Source: DATLLJ01 sp965229885
GTDB lineage: Bacteria; Acidobacteriota; Vicinamibacteria; Vicinamibacterales; CAVVIG01
Direction: 5' to 3'
Length of the DNA: 64,000 nt
Assembly: GCA_965229885.1 (NCBI GenBank)
Contig: CBDDJX010000003.1
Span: forward strand, 1,426,001 to 1,490,000
Made by a program: the position numbers and the translations under genes
Part shown: piece after piece, positions 1 through 8,460 of the stretch
Numbering within the stretch: the stretch's first letter is position 1
Layout of the letters: each line of letters starts with the position of its first letter
The notes under the pieces: generated by a model
Databases searched by the model: none
Seen by the model: the letters and a program-made list of their open reading frames with translations, nothing else
Told to the model about the DNA's origin: nothing

Positions 1-1484
1 AAGTCGAACTGGGCGCGGTAACTGCTGTCGTCGTCAGTCACCCCGGTCGTCGTCGTGCGCGCCCAATAGGCGTTGGCGACCAGGTCGGCCCTGAACGAAA
101 ACTGGGCGTCGAGACCGTAGGCCTGGTTGTCACCGTCGCCGGTGATCGCGCGGGACCGCTGCGTGAAGATGGCGCCGACGTTGCTCTGGCCCAGGATATC
201 GCGCCGGACCCGCATGACCGTGAAGTTCGTCGAGCGGATCCCCGATACCGGCTCGTCCTTGGATTGGACGTTGATGCCCCCGAGCGTGAAGCGCCCTACC
301 CGGCCCGTGAGCCGGCCGCCGCCCCAGAGGGGGATCTCGCGCCCGGTGGATAACCCGATCCGGCGGCTGTAAAACATGAGCGGTGTGTCAGACCCACCGG
401 CCCTGGTCGAAGCTCCGCCGAAGCCGAACGTGCCGGCGTTCTCGAGAAAGAACTCGCGCTTTTCTGGAAAAAACAGGCTGAAGCGCGTGAGGTTCACCTG
501 CTGCTGGTCGGCCTCCACCTGCGCGAAGTCGGTGTTGTACGTGAAGTCGGCGGTCAGGCTCTGCGTCAGGCCGTACTTCAGATCGAGGCCGAAGTCGGCG
601 TCCGCATCGTTTCGCACGGCCGGCTGGGCAGTCGTGTCGGTGATGATGTGTGAGGTGACGTATGGCTTGATCTCGAGGTTCTTCGACGCGCCGGTTGGCG
701 CCTCAATCCCGACGAGCGTGGCGGCCAGGGACGACCGAAAATGACCGGTCTGGCCCACCGACGCGGGGAGCGGTGTCAGGAACGACACCTCGTTCTTCGC
801 AAAGTTCTTTCGCCGCGCCTGAAAGCCCCACACCTGCGACGTCCCCGTCTTGTAGCGCAGTGACTTAAACGGCACGGCCGCTTCAACCGTCCAGCCGCCC
901 TCGAACCGGCCGGTCTTCACCTCCCAGATGGGATTCCAGTCCAGGTTGGGCGAGCGCTCATTGGTTATGGCCGCGTCCATATAGCCCCCTGCCGCGGAGA
1001 TGTCGAAGGTGATGGCGTTACGGCGGTCATAAAACGTATCGAAGCTGAACCCGAACAGATCGTTTTGGATGACGTTGAAGGAGTCGTGCTGCATCGCGTT
1101 CGCGACCAGGCGCTCGGGATGGCTTTCCCAGCAACGCGCGATGACGTACACGTTGTCCGTGTCGTACAAAATCCAAACCTCTGTTTTTTCGGTTGCCGGC
1201 GCACCCTCGTTCGGGTCGTTCTGAATGAAGCCCGAAATCGCCGGCACCTGACGGTACACCTCTTCATCGAGACGGCCGTCGATCCGTAGCGGCGTCGTGA
1301 GCCGCACCGCGCGAATCGTGGCGCGGCCGGCCGCGTCGCGGCTAATGGTTGCGGGAGAGACGGGGGGCGGTGGACCATTGAACGCCGCGGGAAAACTGGC
1401 TGTGCCTGTCGGGGGTGCCTGACCCGCCACGACGTCAACGCCAGCGAGGGCAAGGAACACAGAAAGCAACGAGGCGATTCGCAC
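1..1484 (-). CDS. DUF5916 domain-containing exported protein (3' end outside window)
   Basis: The reading frame is open from a GTG at 1484 to the window edge, giving about 494 residues; the C-terminus is missing. Residues 1-21 form a signal peptide ending near AGQ. The segment LRIDGRLDEEVY (about residue 66) begins the CBM9-like sugar-binding fold that precedes DUF5916. It is followed by the family's FGFSFDTFYDRRNA and DITSAAGG-type stretches and then by alternating beta-strand sequence expected of an outer-membrane barrel. Family members are large (700-900 aa) surface proteins of Bacteroidota and Acidobacteriota with no proven function; glycan binding is only inferred. An in-frame ATG at 1556 would add 24 residues, but it lies inside a conserved leader box, so GTG 1484 is preferred. 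No partner gene is visible downstream. Confidence 0.85.
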   Translation of the reverse strand, partial: MRIASLLSVFLALAGVDVVAGQAPPTGTASFPAAFNGPPPPVSPATISRDAAGRATIRAVRLTTPLRIDGRLDEEVYRQVPAISGFIQNDPNEGAPATEKTEVWILYDTDNVYVIARCWESHPERLVANAMQHDSFNVIQNDLFGFSFDTFYDRRNAITFDISAAGGYMDAAITNERSPNLDWNPIWEVKTGRFEGGWTVEAAVPFKSLRYKTGTSQVWGFQARRKNFAKNEVSFLTPLPASVGQTGHFRSSLAATLVGIEAPTGASKNLEIKPYVTSHIITDTTAQPAVRNDADADFGLDLKYGLTQSLTADFTYNTDFAQVEADQQQVNLTRFSLFFPEKREFFLENAGTFGFGGASTRAGGSDTPLMFYSRRIGLSTGREIPLWGGGRLTGRVGRFTLGGINVQSKDEPVSGIRSTNFTVMRVRRDILGQSNVGAIFTQRSRAITGDGDNQAYGLDAQFSFRADLVANAYWARTTTTGVTDDDSSYRAQFD

Positions 1485-1545
1485 GTGTTGATGCGGTATG
1501 GGTAGAACTTCTCGCGGCAACCGGCGCCAGCAATGGGTTTCAAGC

Positions 1546-1611
1546 GGGATCTCCATTTTGCCTGCCCCGGATGGTCGCTTTATACACCGTAGATCCGCCG
1601 AGTCCACGAAA
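1546..1611 (-). promoter_or_regulatory. Shared promoter/leader element, copy A
   Basis: Read on the minus strand, TTTCGTG (1611-1605) is followed 16 bases later by GGTGTATAAAGC (1588-1577), and then by a box close to GGCAGGCAAAATGGAGAT (1566 down to about 1549). The same three blocks stand before the genes at 8789 and, in weaker form, 2841. TGTATAAA looks like an extended -10 sequence; the downstream box would then lie in the 5' UTR. The function is inferred. Confidence 0.5.
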
Positions 1612-1775
1612 CCTCCTTCGTCGCACAATCGTCCAAGGTCCGAATACTGATATCTCCGTCTCGAAAGACCGATAGCTATTCTGGCAGTTTTAAGGTCGCG
1701 AATAGACATCGATGTTTTCGAAAGGATAGGCGGGGCCCAAGGGACCAGCTCTCGGATGCTATTGTACTGCTATGG

Positions 1776-2099
1776 TGAGCTTGATCCGGTTTTGTGGACA
1801 CAATCCGAAAGGTGGATACGATGTCCAGAAGGGGATCACGCAGAGCGGGACGACGCGCGCGACGACAGTTCACTGAGGAGTTCATGGCCGGCGCGGTCCG
1901 GCTCGTGTTGGATGAGGGCAAGACGATCGGTGCCGGCTCGCGCGACCTGGATCTGACGCCGTCATCGCTGGCGCATTGGGTCCGACACGCCCAAGCCGAT
2001 CGGACGAAAGGCAAGACCGGCCTGACGACGGCGGAGCGGGAGGAGCTGGCACGGTTCCGCAAAGAGAATCGGATCCTCGCCGAGGAGCGCGACATCCTG
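1776..2099 (+). mobile_element. IS3-family element, 5' fragment with truncated orfA
   Basis: Begins with the end sequence TGAGCTTGATCCGG, identical to the left end of the element at 7218. It carries orfA from ATG 1821 (SD AAAGGTGG) with the helix-turn-helix part of an IS3 OrfA and the start of the leucine-zipper segment (RKENRILAEERDIL). Identity with the 7218 copy stops at 2099, exactly in the middle of orfA, and unrelated sequence follows. This copy keeps the orfA frame that is shifted in the 7218 copy. It is a dead remnant without orfB. Confidence 0.85.
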
Positions 2100-2112
2100 T
2101 TGCAAACACGCG

Positions 2113-2340
2113 GCTTATTTTCTGGCTTGCACCTGGATCGGCGCCCTCCTCGGTGCTGCCGATGATCTGGAGGAAGTCGAGGATCACGAGGAGGGACTTC
2201 TCGCCGGGCGTGGCCTCTGGATACGTCTCGCGGAGCGCCTTCACGGCCTCGTGGAGCCCGTTGGGCTCCGAACGACCGACGAGTATCCGCGTTTTTGCTG
2301 TCGACGTCAGAATTTCGTCGCCAACCTTAGCTTTCCTTAG
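2113..2340 (-). pseudogene. Fragment resembling a DnaB-like replicative helicase domain
   Basis: On the minus strand this stretch encodes about 75 residues including GEKSLLVILDFLQIIGST, which resembles the Walker B strand (LLVIVDYLQL) of RecA-like replicative helicases of phages and plasmids. Neither end has a start or stop in context; it is wedged between an IS3 fragment and an IS1380 fragment. It is probably a scrap of a larger mobile-element gene. The family assignment rests on one motif and is tentative. Confidence 0.35.
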
Positions 2341-2373
2341 CATGCGCGAAGATGCCCGAGGCGCGCCTGACGC

Positions 2374-2598
2374 GTGCTCGCGTACAACTTGGGCAACCTG
2401 TGGCGGTGGCTGGTGCTGCCACGGCGCATCGAGAGTTGGTCGTTGACCAGCCTCCAGCAGCGCCTCGTCAAGACGGGCGGGCGCTTGGTGAAACACGCGC
2501 GGTGCTACTGGCTGTTGCTGGCGGAGAGTCATCTGACACGACGCCTGTTCGGGGCGATGCTGCGGCGGATCTGGGCGTTACCCGTCCCGTCGAGCTAA
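2374..2598 (+). pseudogene. IS1380-family transposase, C-terminal remnant
   Basis: The 74 codons correspond to the C-terminus of IS1380 transposases: LAYNLGNLWR, SWSLTSLQQRLVKTGGRL and HLTRRLFGAMLRRI are typical of the family. About 80% of the transposase, including the catalytic residues, is missing. A longer remnant of the same element lies at 4489-4824, and the two share high identity from about 2440 onward. Confidence 0.8.
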
Positions 2599-2828
2599 CG
2601 GTCAGCGAGTTCAGCGAAGAACGTTGGCGAAGAACAAGCACAAGTGTGGAGAGGTGTCCGAGAAATGCAGTGGAACCGCGCCGATTCAGGTGGATTCCAG
2701 GCCCGGACGGTCCCCGGCTCTGGGGTTCAGGGCGCTGGAGAGTCGGCGATCAGAAAAACCGCTTGCAACCGGCTCACGGGTGTAGCATCGGTCTGTTCGG
2801 GGAAGGCAAATCGGAAATCCCGGTCAAC
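2383..2828 (+). repeat. Direct repeat, copy 1 (IS1380 tail plus leader)
   Basis: This block matches 4609-5054 at a constant offset of 2226 bases with no visible gaps. It comprises the IS1380 C-terminal remnant, about 180 bases of non-coding DNA, and the leader element. The two copies bracket the gene at 2841-4070, so recombination between them would remove that gene. Confidence 0.85.
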
Positions 2829-2836
2829 AGGAGATC
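2779..2836 (+). promoter_or_regulatory. Shared promoter/leader element, copy C, with SD
   Basis: GGTGTA at 2779 is followed 22 bases later by GGAAGGCAAATCGGAAAT (from 2801), then exactly 19 bases after the box by the ATG at 2841. AGGAGA at 2828-2833 serves as the Shine-Dalgarno sequence. Spacing matches the copy before the 8789 gene, including the 19-base gap to the start codon. The -10-like part (TAGCAT) is weaker than in copies A and B. Confidence 0.5.
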
Positions 2837-2840
2837 TGAG

Positions 2841-4070
2841 ATGAGGCAACGATCTATTGTGGTAATCGGCGGGGCAGCGGTGATGACCGCTGCAGTCGTG
2901 CTCCTGCAACTAGTGCGGCCGAGCACGGCCGCAGGCCAGACCCCAACGGGGACGGCGACGGAAACTGCCCTCAAGACGCCATGGGGTGAGCCGGATCTAC
3001 AGGGCATCTGGACCAACGATTTTGAGGTTGCCCTCCAACGACCTGCCCGGTTTGCTGACAAAGAATTCTTGACGGAGGCAGAAATAGTCGCGTTGGATAA
3101 GGAACGAGCGGGTTCGGCCAGGCTCGGTGCCCGCGTTGCACAGAAGGGGACCGTGCAGGACGTCGCCGGCGCCTACAACACCGTGTTCACGACCACGAAG
3201 TATAGCGGCCGACGCACCTCGCTCGTTGTGGATCCGCCGAACGGGAGAATTCCGCCGGTGACGCCGCAGGCGCAGAAGCGAACGGACGAACGACGAGCGT
3301 TTGAGCTGGCCCTCCTCCAAGCGACAGAGGTTTGCAAGAACAAAATGGCTGAGTGCGCGGGTGGAACCTACGGACCTCCGTCACCGCGCTTTGCAGAGCC
3401 GGGTCCGTATTATGGGGCGCCGGGTTTCCGTAATCGTGCCGACGGTCCAGAGGACCGAGGCATGAGTGAGCGGTGTTTGGGCTTCGGCCTGCCAGATTTT
3501 GGTGGTGGTGTCCTGCCTTTTTACCCTCGGATTGTGCAGTCACGTGAAACGGTGTCGATCTATTACGACGTGGGCCAGGGACAGGGATGGTTACGCGTCA
3601 TTCCCATCACGAACCGTCCGCATCTGCCCAGTACTGTCCGCCAGTGGTGGGGGGACTCGCGGGGTCGGTGGGAGGGCAATACGCTGGTGGTCGACGTGAC
3701 GAATTTCGATCCCAAGAAGGAATACCGTGGATCCAGCGTGAACTTGCACCTGATTGAACGCTTTACCCGCGTCGACGCCGAGACGCTCGAATATTCGGTC
3801 ACAGTCGATGATCCGACGACGTGGACGAGATCGTGGACGGCCAAGCAGGAATGGACGAAACAAGACGACCAGCTGAATCGACACTATATCGAGCCGCGCT
3901 GTTCCGAGGGCAACTACGGCTTGGTGGGCCAACTCGTTAATACTCGCGCCCTGGAGAAGGATTTTGCCGCAGGGCGGGGGCCTGATCCGCGCACGTTCTG
4001 TATTGGCAGCTGCGGAAGCGGACGAACTGACGAAAATAGTGATCCGTTGCAGCTGCGGGCTGACCGGTAA
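2841..4070 (+). CDS. Secreted protein of an acidobacterial family with PWGEPDLQGIW motif
   Basis: 409 codons. Residues 1-32 are a signal peptide (two Arg, hydrophobic core, AGQ cleavage region), so the protein is exported. The mature part opens with TPWGEPDLQGIWTNDFE, the hallmark of a family abundant in Acidobacteriota that often accompanies secreted dehydrogenases and TonB receptors. The middle has cysteines at CKNKMAEC, ERCLGF and later EPRCSEGN; the C-terminal half holds WWGDSRGRWEGNTLVVDVTNF and NLHLIERFTRVD, also family hallmarks. Biochemical function is unknown and none is proposed. ATG 2841 is supported by AGGAGA seven bases upstream. The gene stands alone between two copies of a direct repeat. 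Confidence 0.8.
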   Translation: MRQRSIVVIGGAAVMTAAVVLLQLVRPSTAAGQTPTGTATETALKTPWGEPDLQGIWTNDFEVALQRPARFADKEFLTEAEIVALDKERAGSARLGARVAQKGTVQDVAGAYNTVFTTTKYSGRRTSLVVDPPNGRIPPVTPQAQKRTDERRAFELALLQATEVCKNKMAECAGGTYGPPSPRFAEPGPYYGAPGFRNRADGPEDRGMSERCLGFGLPDFGGGVLPFYPRIVQSRETVSIYYDVGQGQGWLRVIPITNRPHLPSTVRQWWGDSRGRWEGNTLVVDVTNFDPKKEYRGSSVNLHLIERFTRVDAETLEYSVTVDDPTTWTRSWTAKQEWTKQDDQLNRHYIEPRCSEGNYGLVGQLVNTRALEKDFAAGRGPDPRTFCIGSCGSGRTDENSDPLQLRADR

Positions 4071-4488
4071 ACGCGCTGGTGCGTGAAAGATGAAGCCGGA
4101 CGCGCCTTCCTGGGTCTTGGATCCGGTGCTTAAGCCTCCGTGCAACCTACAGCGACCATTTGGCATGGCTGGGCACTGGCACGGCGTCCCTTTTCGCGTC
4201 TTCGCACCGCACCGGGGTGCCCTTGAAAAGTCACCGGGTGGCTTGCCGTGTCGCAGCCAGCCACGTCACGTCACGTCTCATGGGGTGTTCGTTCGAATTT
4301 AGGAGCCATCCCCCCCTCGGTCTCACGTGGTTGCTTCGTCGCGCTCACCGGCCAGACTAACAGATTGTCCGAGCCCAGAGCCTGGAGGTTGCAGATGATC
4401 CACCGCCTTGCTGCGTTCGTCCGCCGCCGAGGGGGATTCGCTGATGGCACACGTGCGCCAGCAGATCGAGACAATGTTGGAGGTTCGG
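4071..4488 (+). other. Non-coding stretch between secreted-protein gene and IS1380 remnant
   Basis: No open frame here resembles a known protein and no RNA gene or clear hairpin was seen. The part after about 4380 may be decayed IS1380 sequence, since the recognisable transposase starts immediately after it. Confidence 0.4.
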
Positions 4489-4824
4489 TGTTAGCGCGGC
4501 ACGGCGGAGCAGTGGATCAAGGAGGGGAAGCAGGCGGCACACTGGACGCGACTGTCGTGTCACCGGTTCCGGGGCAACGAAGTCCGACTCCAGTTGAGCG
4601 TCCTGGCCTACAACCTGGGGAACTTGTGGCGACGACTGGTGCTGCCGAAACGTATCGACAGCTGGTCGTTGACCAGCGTGCAGCAGCGCCTCGTCAAGAC
4701 CGGCGGGCGCTTGGTGAGACATGCCCGGTACTACTGGCTGTTGCTGGCGGAGAGTCATCTGACACGACGCCTGTTCGGGGCGATGCTGCGGCGGATCTGG
4801 GCGTTACCCGTCCCGTCGAGCTAA
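4489..4824 (+). pseudogene. IS1380-family transposase, longer C-terminal remnant
   Basis: The frame reads AEQWIKEGKQAAHWTRLSC, then HRFRGNEVRLQLSVLAYNLGN, and ends with the same tail as the remnant at 2374. EQWIKEGK and the Cys-His-Arg-Phe segment are characteristic of IS1380 transposases near the last catalytic region. The 5' three quarters of the gene is absent. No terminal inverted repeat was identified. Confidence 0.85.
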
Positions 4825-5054
4825 CGGTCAGCGAGTTCAGCGAAGAACGTTGGCGAAGAATAAGCACAAGTGTGGAGAGGTGTCCGAGAAATGCAGTGGA
4901 ACCGCGCCGATTCAGGTGGATTCCAGGCCGAGACGGTCCCCGGCTCTGGGGTTCAGGGCGCTGGAGAGTCGGCGATCAGGAAAACCGCTTGCAACCGGCT
5001 CACGGGTGTAGCATCGGCCTGTTCGGGGAAGGCAAATCGGAAATCCCGGCTAAC
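4609..5054 (+). repeat. Direct repeat, copy 2 (IS1380 tail plus leader copy D)
   Basis: Second copy of the 446-base block at 2383-2828. It includes leader copy D (GGTGTA at 5005, box from 5027, 22 bases apart). In this copy the leader is followed not by a start codon but by a truncated quinoprotein fragment, so it no longer drives an intact gene. Confidence 0.85.
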
Positions 5055-5206
5055 ATGCATCCCTGTCACTGACGGTCAGGGCGTGTGGGTGATGACGGGC
5101 ACGGGCGTGATCAAGGCGTTCGACTTGGCCGGCAAGGAACTCTGGATGCGCGATCTGCCGAAAGACTACAGTACCTTCGGGATGCAGGTGAGCGGATCGT
5201 CTATAA
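5052..5206 (+). pseudogene. PQQ-type beta-propeller protein fragment
   Basis: The frame encodes IPVTDGQGVWVMTGTGVIK and AFDLAGKELWMRDLPKDYS. The repeat pattern TDG-VWVMTGTG-KAFD-AGKELW is typical of pyrrolo-quinoline quinone-like beta-propeller blades. There is no start codon in context, and the frame is lost at the sequence preceding the next gene. It is a scrap of a secreted propeller gene that once followed leader copy D, or was brought there by rearrangement. Confidence 0.65.
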
Positions 5207-5263
5207 TTCGAGCCAGATATGTATGCCTGTCGTCGGGGTGAGGCTCACAAAAAGGAGAGTGTG

Positions 5264-6265
5264 ATGCGTAGGTGGACGATCTTCGGGTTGCTCGTGGCGG
5301 TCTCGTGCGGTGGCGCTGCACCGGAGCCGACGGCGGTGGTCGATCCGGAGCCCCCGCCGGCGGGCGTGATCGAGCGCCTCGACCCGGCGCTCGATGCGCT
5401 GGTGCCGGTCGATGCGGTCATCGAGAAGCTCGCCGAGGGCTTCGGCTTCATCGAGGGGCCGGTGTGGGTAGACGACGACGGCGGTTTCCTGCTGTTCAGT
5501 GACATTCCGGGGAACGCGATCGTCAAGTGGACGCCGGACGGCACGGTCAGCGAATTCCTGTCGCCGGTCTACGAGGGCGAATACGAGGAAGGGCGCAATG
5601 TCGGCTCGAACGGCATCACGGTCGACTCGGATGGGCAGATCGTCTTCACGGAGCACTTCAACGGCCGCATCTCGCGCGTGGCGGCTGACGGCACCCGGAG
5701 CGTCGTCGTCGATAGCTATGAGGGCGGTCGACTCAACAGTCCGAACGATCTCGACTATAAGTCGGACGGCTCGCTCTACTTCACCGATCCGCCCTATGGG
5801 CTCCCATCGCCCGAAGACAGGGAACTCGACGTCAACGGCATCTATCGGTTGAGCCCGGATGGCTCGCTTATCCGACTGGCCGAGCAGCCGGGGCCCAACG
5901 GCATTGCATTCTCGCCGGACGAGTCGCGCCTGTATGTCGCGGACAGCTCCAGTCAACTGTGGATGGTGTACGACGTTGCCGACGACGGCACGCTGGGCGA
6001 GAGCGAGGTGCTGCTCGACGCGAGCGAGTCGGATGAGTCGGGCGGCGCCGACGGTCTCAAGGTCGACGAGCGGGGCAATCTATGGGCGACCGGCCCGGGC
6101 GGGGTGTGGGTCATTAGCCCGGACGGGACGCATCTGGGTACGATAAAGCCCACCGAGGCCCTGACCAACGTGGCTTTTGGCGATGCCGATCGCCGAACCC
6201 TCTACATGACCGGCCGCACCGAGTTGTATCGCATCCGGGTGAACGTGGCCGGCGACCGGCAGTAG
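5264..6265 (+). CDS. SMP-30/gluconolactonase-family lipoprotein
   Basis: 333 residues. The N-terminus has a lipoprotein signal with a lipobox at AVSC, so the enzyme is probably anchored in an envelope membrane. The rest is a six-bladed SMP-30/gluconolactonase/LRE-like propeller: EGFGFIEGPVWVDDDG supplies the metal-binding Glu, NSPNDLDYKSDGSLYFTDP the Asn and following Asp, and SGGADGLKVDERGNLW the later Asp. Such proteins hydrolyse sugar lactones, but the substrate cannot be told from sequence. Start ATG 5264 follows AAAGGAG (5251-5257); a GTG at 5261 is an alternative. TATAAT at 5202-5207 could be the -10 element. No operon partner is apparent. Confidence 0.88.
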   Translation: MRRWTIFGLLVAVSCGGAAPEPTAVVDPEPPPAGVIERLDPALDALVPVDAVIEKLAEGFGFIEGPVWVDDDGGFLLFSDIPGNAIVKWTPDGTVSEFLSPVYEGEYEEGRNVGSNGITVDSDGQIVFTEHFNGRISRVAADGTRSVVVDSYEGGRLNSPNDLDYKSDGSLYFTDPPYGLPSPEDRELDVNGIYRLSPDGSLIRLAEQPGPNGIAFSPDESRLYVADSSSQLWMVYDVADDGTLGESEVLLDASESDESGGADGLKVDERGNLWATGPGGVWVISPDGTHLGTIKPTEALTNVAFGDADRRTLYMTGRTELYRIRVNVAGDRQ

Positions 6266-6329
6266 GGAGAGCTCGGCCGAGCCGGGGCGGCCGTCGGGCC
6301 TGGCCGCACGGAAGGCCCCCTCGGTAACC

Positions 6330-6653
6330 GTGAAGGCCAAGGTTCAGGAAATTACGTACGTCGGGGACTGGTGCACCGGGAACGTGAGGCGACGGGTCTT
6401 CAGCGTTCCCGATGTTCCACCGTTCAGTGAATGGCCTAAACCGGAGCAGACGACGGCCGCGATGGCCGGGGACATTGTCGTCCTATCCATGTACAGCATG
6501 AATGACCTCGCTGCGCTGATGAGCGCCGCGGGCGTCGAGATTTCCTGGAAGGCTGCCCAGGAGGACCTGTTCCACATCGAGTACAAGCCGCTGACCGAAG
6601 AGATGCAGAAAGGTTGCGGACAAATTCGTAGGAAAATCGGAAATGAATCGTAA
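6330..6653 (+). CDS. Hypothetical small protein
   Basis: 107 codons from a GTG at 6330 to TAA at 6653. The composition is that of a soluble globular protein (one Cys pair, several Trp, Lys-rich C-terminus), with no signal or membrane segment. I do not recognise the family. It has no clear SD and lies between the SMP-30 gene and a broken minus-strand gene, so it may itself be a fragment. Confidence 0.35.
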   Translation: MKAKVQEITYVGDWCTGNVRRRVFSVPDVPPFSEWPKPEQTTAAMAGDIVVLSMYSMNDLAALMSAAGVEISWKAAQEDLFHIEYKPLTEEMQKGCGQIRRKIGNES

Positions 6654-6664
6654 GCCCTCCGCTC

Positions 6665-7217
6665 GCGCGATATCGGCGTAGGACTGACAACGCATCTGAA
6701 ATTGCACCAGCCAGCGCATGTGCTTTTTCAGCTCCGGCGCTGGCGTGCGAGAATCGACCGTGAAACCGGCATCCTTGGCGATGCGGTTCAGACGAAGTGT
6801 TCGAGCCTCGTAGTGATCACCGGCACGACGCAAAAAGTGCTCGCGCGGTTCTCGGAGAGGATTCGCGGAAAGAGGCGCAAGCATCTGCTCGTCATCAATC
6901 AGGGCCGTCTGTCGGTACGTGTCCTCGTAGCTCTTCGCAACGCGGTCGAGCACGTCTTACCGAAAGATGGATCGCGGTAGAACATCAAGCGTTTCGAGTC
7001 GTCGCTGCCACTCCGGCGGATTAGGGTGCGGAAACTCACGCCCACCCGTCGTAAGCACTCGCCGCGCGCGCTGTGCGCGAGTACCACTCAAGTCGCGCTT
7101 GCGAATCGTGCGATCCGTCCTCACGAGGTCCGAGTCCCATTCGATGACACATGGCGCATTCACGGCCCACTTTTTCGCCCACTGCGGAACCCGCGCTGGC
7201 GCAAGACCAAACAGTTC
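6665..7217 (-). pseudogene. Hypothetical HTH-like gene cut by the IS3 insertion, with in-frame stop
   Basis: The minus strand carries one continuous frame running out of the left end of the IS3 element at 7218: FGLAPARVPQWAKKWAVNAP, then EFPHPNPPEWQRRLETLDVL, then a TAA at 6957-6959, and in the same frame KSYEDTYRQTALIDDEQM and HMRWLVQFQMRCQSYADIAR. The last piece resembles a helix-turn-helix (SYADIARAEG). The gene therefore lost its 5' end to the IS, has a nonsense codon, and seems truncated at the 3' end. The family is not recognised beyond the HTH-like tail. Confidence 0.55.
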
Positions 7218-7262
7218 TGAGCTTGATCCGGTTTCGTGGACACAATCCGAAAGGTGGATACG

Positions 7263-7579
7263 ATGTCCAGAAGGGGATCACGCAGAGCGGGACGACGCGC
7301 GCGACGACAGTTCACTGAGGAGTTCATGGCCGGCGCGGTCCGGCTCGTGTTGGATGAGGGCAAGACGATCGGTGCCGGCTCGCGCGACCTGGATCTGACG
7401 CCGTCATCGCTGGCGCATTGGGTCCGACACGCCCAAGCCGATCGGACGAAAGGCAAGACCGGCCTGACGCCGGCGGAGCGGGAGGGCTGGCACGGCTCCG
7501 CAAAGCGAATCGGATCCTCGCCGAGGAGCGCGACATCCTGAAACAAGCGGCGGCCTTCTTCGCGAAGCAGAGCCGATGA
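7263..7579 (+). pseudogene. IS3-family OrfA with a one-base frameshift
   Basis: The N-terminal helix-turn-helix frame starts at ATG 7263 (MSRRGSRRAGRRARRQFTEE) and is identical to that of the fragment at 1821. At about 7482 GGGAGGGCTGG replaces the GGGAGGAGCTGG of the other copy, a one-base loss. Downstream the correct frame resumes with ARLRK, RILAEERDILKQAAAFFAKQ and ends at TGA 7577-7579. OrfA is therefore interrupted before its leucine zipper unless the shift is bypassed. Confidence 0.8.
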
Positions 7580-8460
7580 GGTGTACCTTCATCGCGGCGA
7601 AGAAGGCCGAGCATACGGTGAGCATTCTCTGTCGATGTCTGCGCGTGACGCGCAGCGGCTTCTACGCCTGGCAGCGTCGTCCGGAATCGACGCACACCCG
7701 TGATGATCGTCGGCTGACCGTGCTGGTGCGAGCTTCGTTCGAGGAGAGTACGCAGCGGTACGGCAGCCCGCGCATTCACGAGGATCTGATCGAGCAGGAC
7801 GAGCACGTCAGCCGCAAACGGGTCGTGCGATTGATGCAGGAAGACGGCCTGCAGGCGCGGCGCCGGAAGCGCTACAAGCTGACAACCATGAGTGATCACG
7901 CCCAACCGGTCGCGGCGAATCTACTGGACCGCCAGTGCGAGGCGGACGCGCCGAATCAGCGGTGGGTCGGCGACACGACCGAGTTCGTCATCGGCAGCAG
8001 CGGCAAGCTCTACCTCGCGGCGATCCTAGATCTGTTCTCGCGGCGCATCGTCGGCTGGCGCGTGTCGGCGTCGCTGCGGACGGACTTCGTGCTCGATGCG
8101 CTCGAACAAGCGGTGTGCGAACGTGGCGCGGATCGCGTCAGCGGCCTGGTGCATCACAGCGACCGGGGTACGCAGTATCTGTCGATGCGGTACACCGACC
8201 GGCTCGCCGACGCCGGCATCGCGCCGTCGGTCGGCAACCGAGGCGACTCCTATGACAATGCCCTCGCCGAGTCGATGATTGGGCTCCTCAAGACGGAGGT
8301 GATTCGACGGCAAGGTCCGTGGCCGCATCTGGCGCGGGTGGAATTCGCGACGCTGGCGTGGGTGGATTGGTTCAACAACCGCCGGTTGCTCGAGCCCGTC
8401 GGCTACGTGCCGCCTGCGGCATTCGACGCGCACTACTATGAGCAGGTTAAGGTGGCCTGA
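7576..8460 (+). CDS. IS3-family transposase OrfB (DDE)
   Basis: 294 residues. It starts at ATG 7576, overlapping the orfA stop by four bases (ATGA), the usual IS3 layout. The N-terminal part has the HTH_21-like segment; the rve core shows Asp in GDTTEF, Asp in HHSDRGTQY and Glu in NALAESMIGLLKTE, so the DDE triad is complete. The C-terminus WFNNRRLLEPVGY is typical. The Asp of the first strand comes from the 5' parent and the Asp and Glu of the rest from the 3' parent of this chimeric element, yet the frame is uninterrupted. Activity would also need OrfA, which is frameshifted here. Confidence 0.9.
   Translation: MRCTFIAAKKAEHTVSILCRCLRVTRSGFYAWQRRPESTHTRDDRRLTVLVRASFEESTQRYGSPRIHEDLIEQDEHVSRKRVVRLMQEDGLQARRRKRYKLTTMSDHAQPVAANLLDRQCEADAPNQRWVGDTTEFVIGSSGKLYLAAILDLFSRRIVGWRVSASLRTDFVLDALEQAVCERGADRVSGLVHHSDRGTQYLSMRYTDRLADAGIAPSVGNRGDSYDNALAESMIGLLKTEVIRRQGPWPHLARVEFATLAWVDWFNNRRLLEPVGYVPPAAFDAHYYEQVKVA

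Noticed and set aside
1882..2532. 216-codon open frame on the minus strand
   Set aside because: It runs through antisense IS3 orfA, a helicase-like scrap and antisense IS1380 sequence; only the middle 75 codons look like protein.
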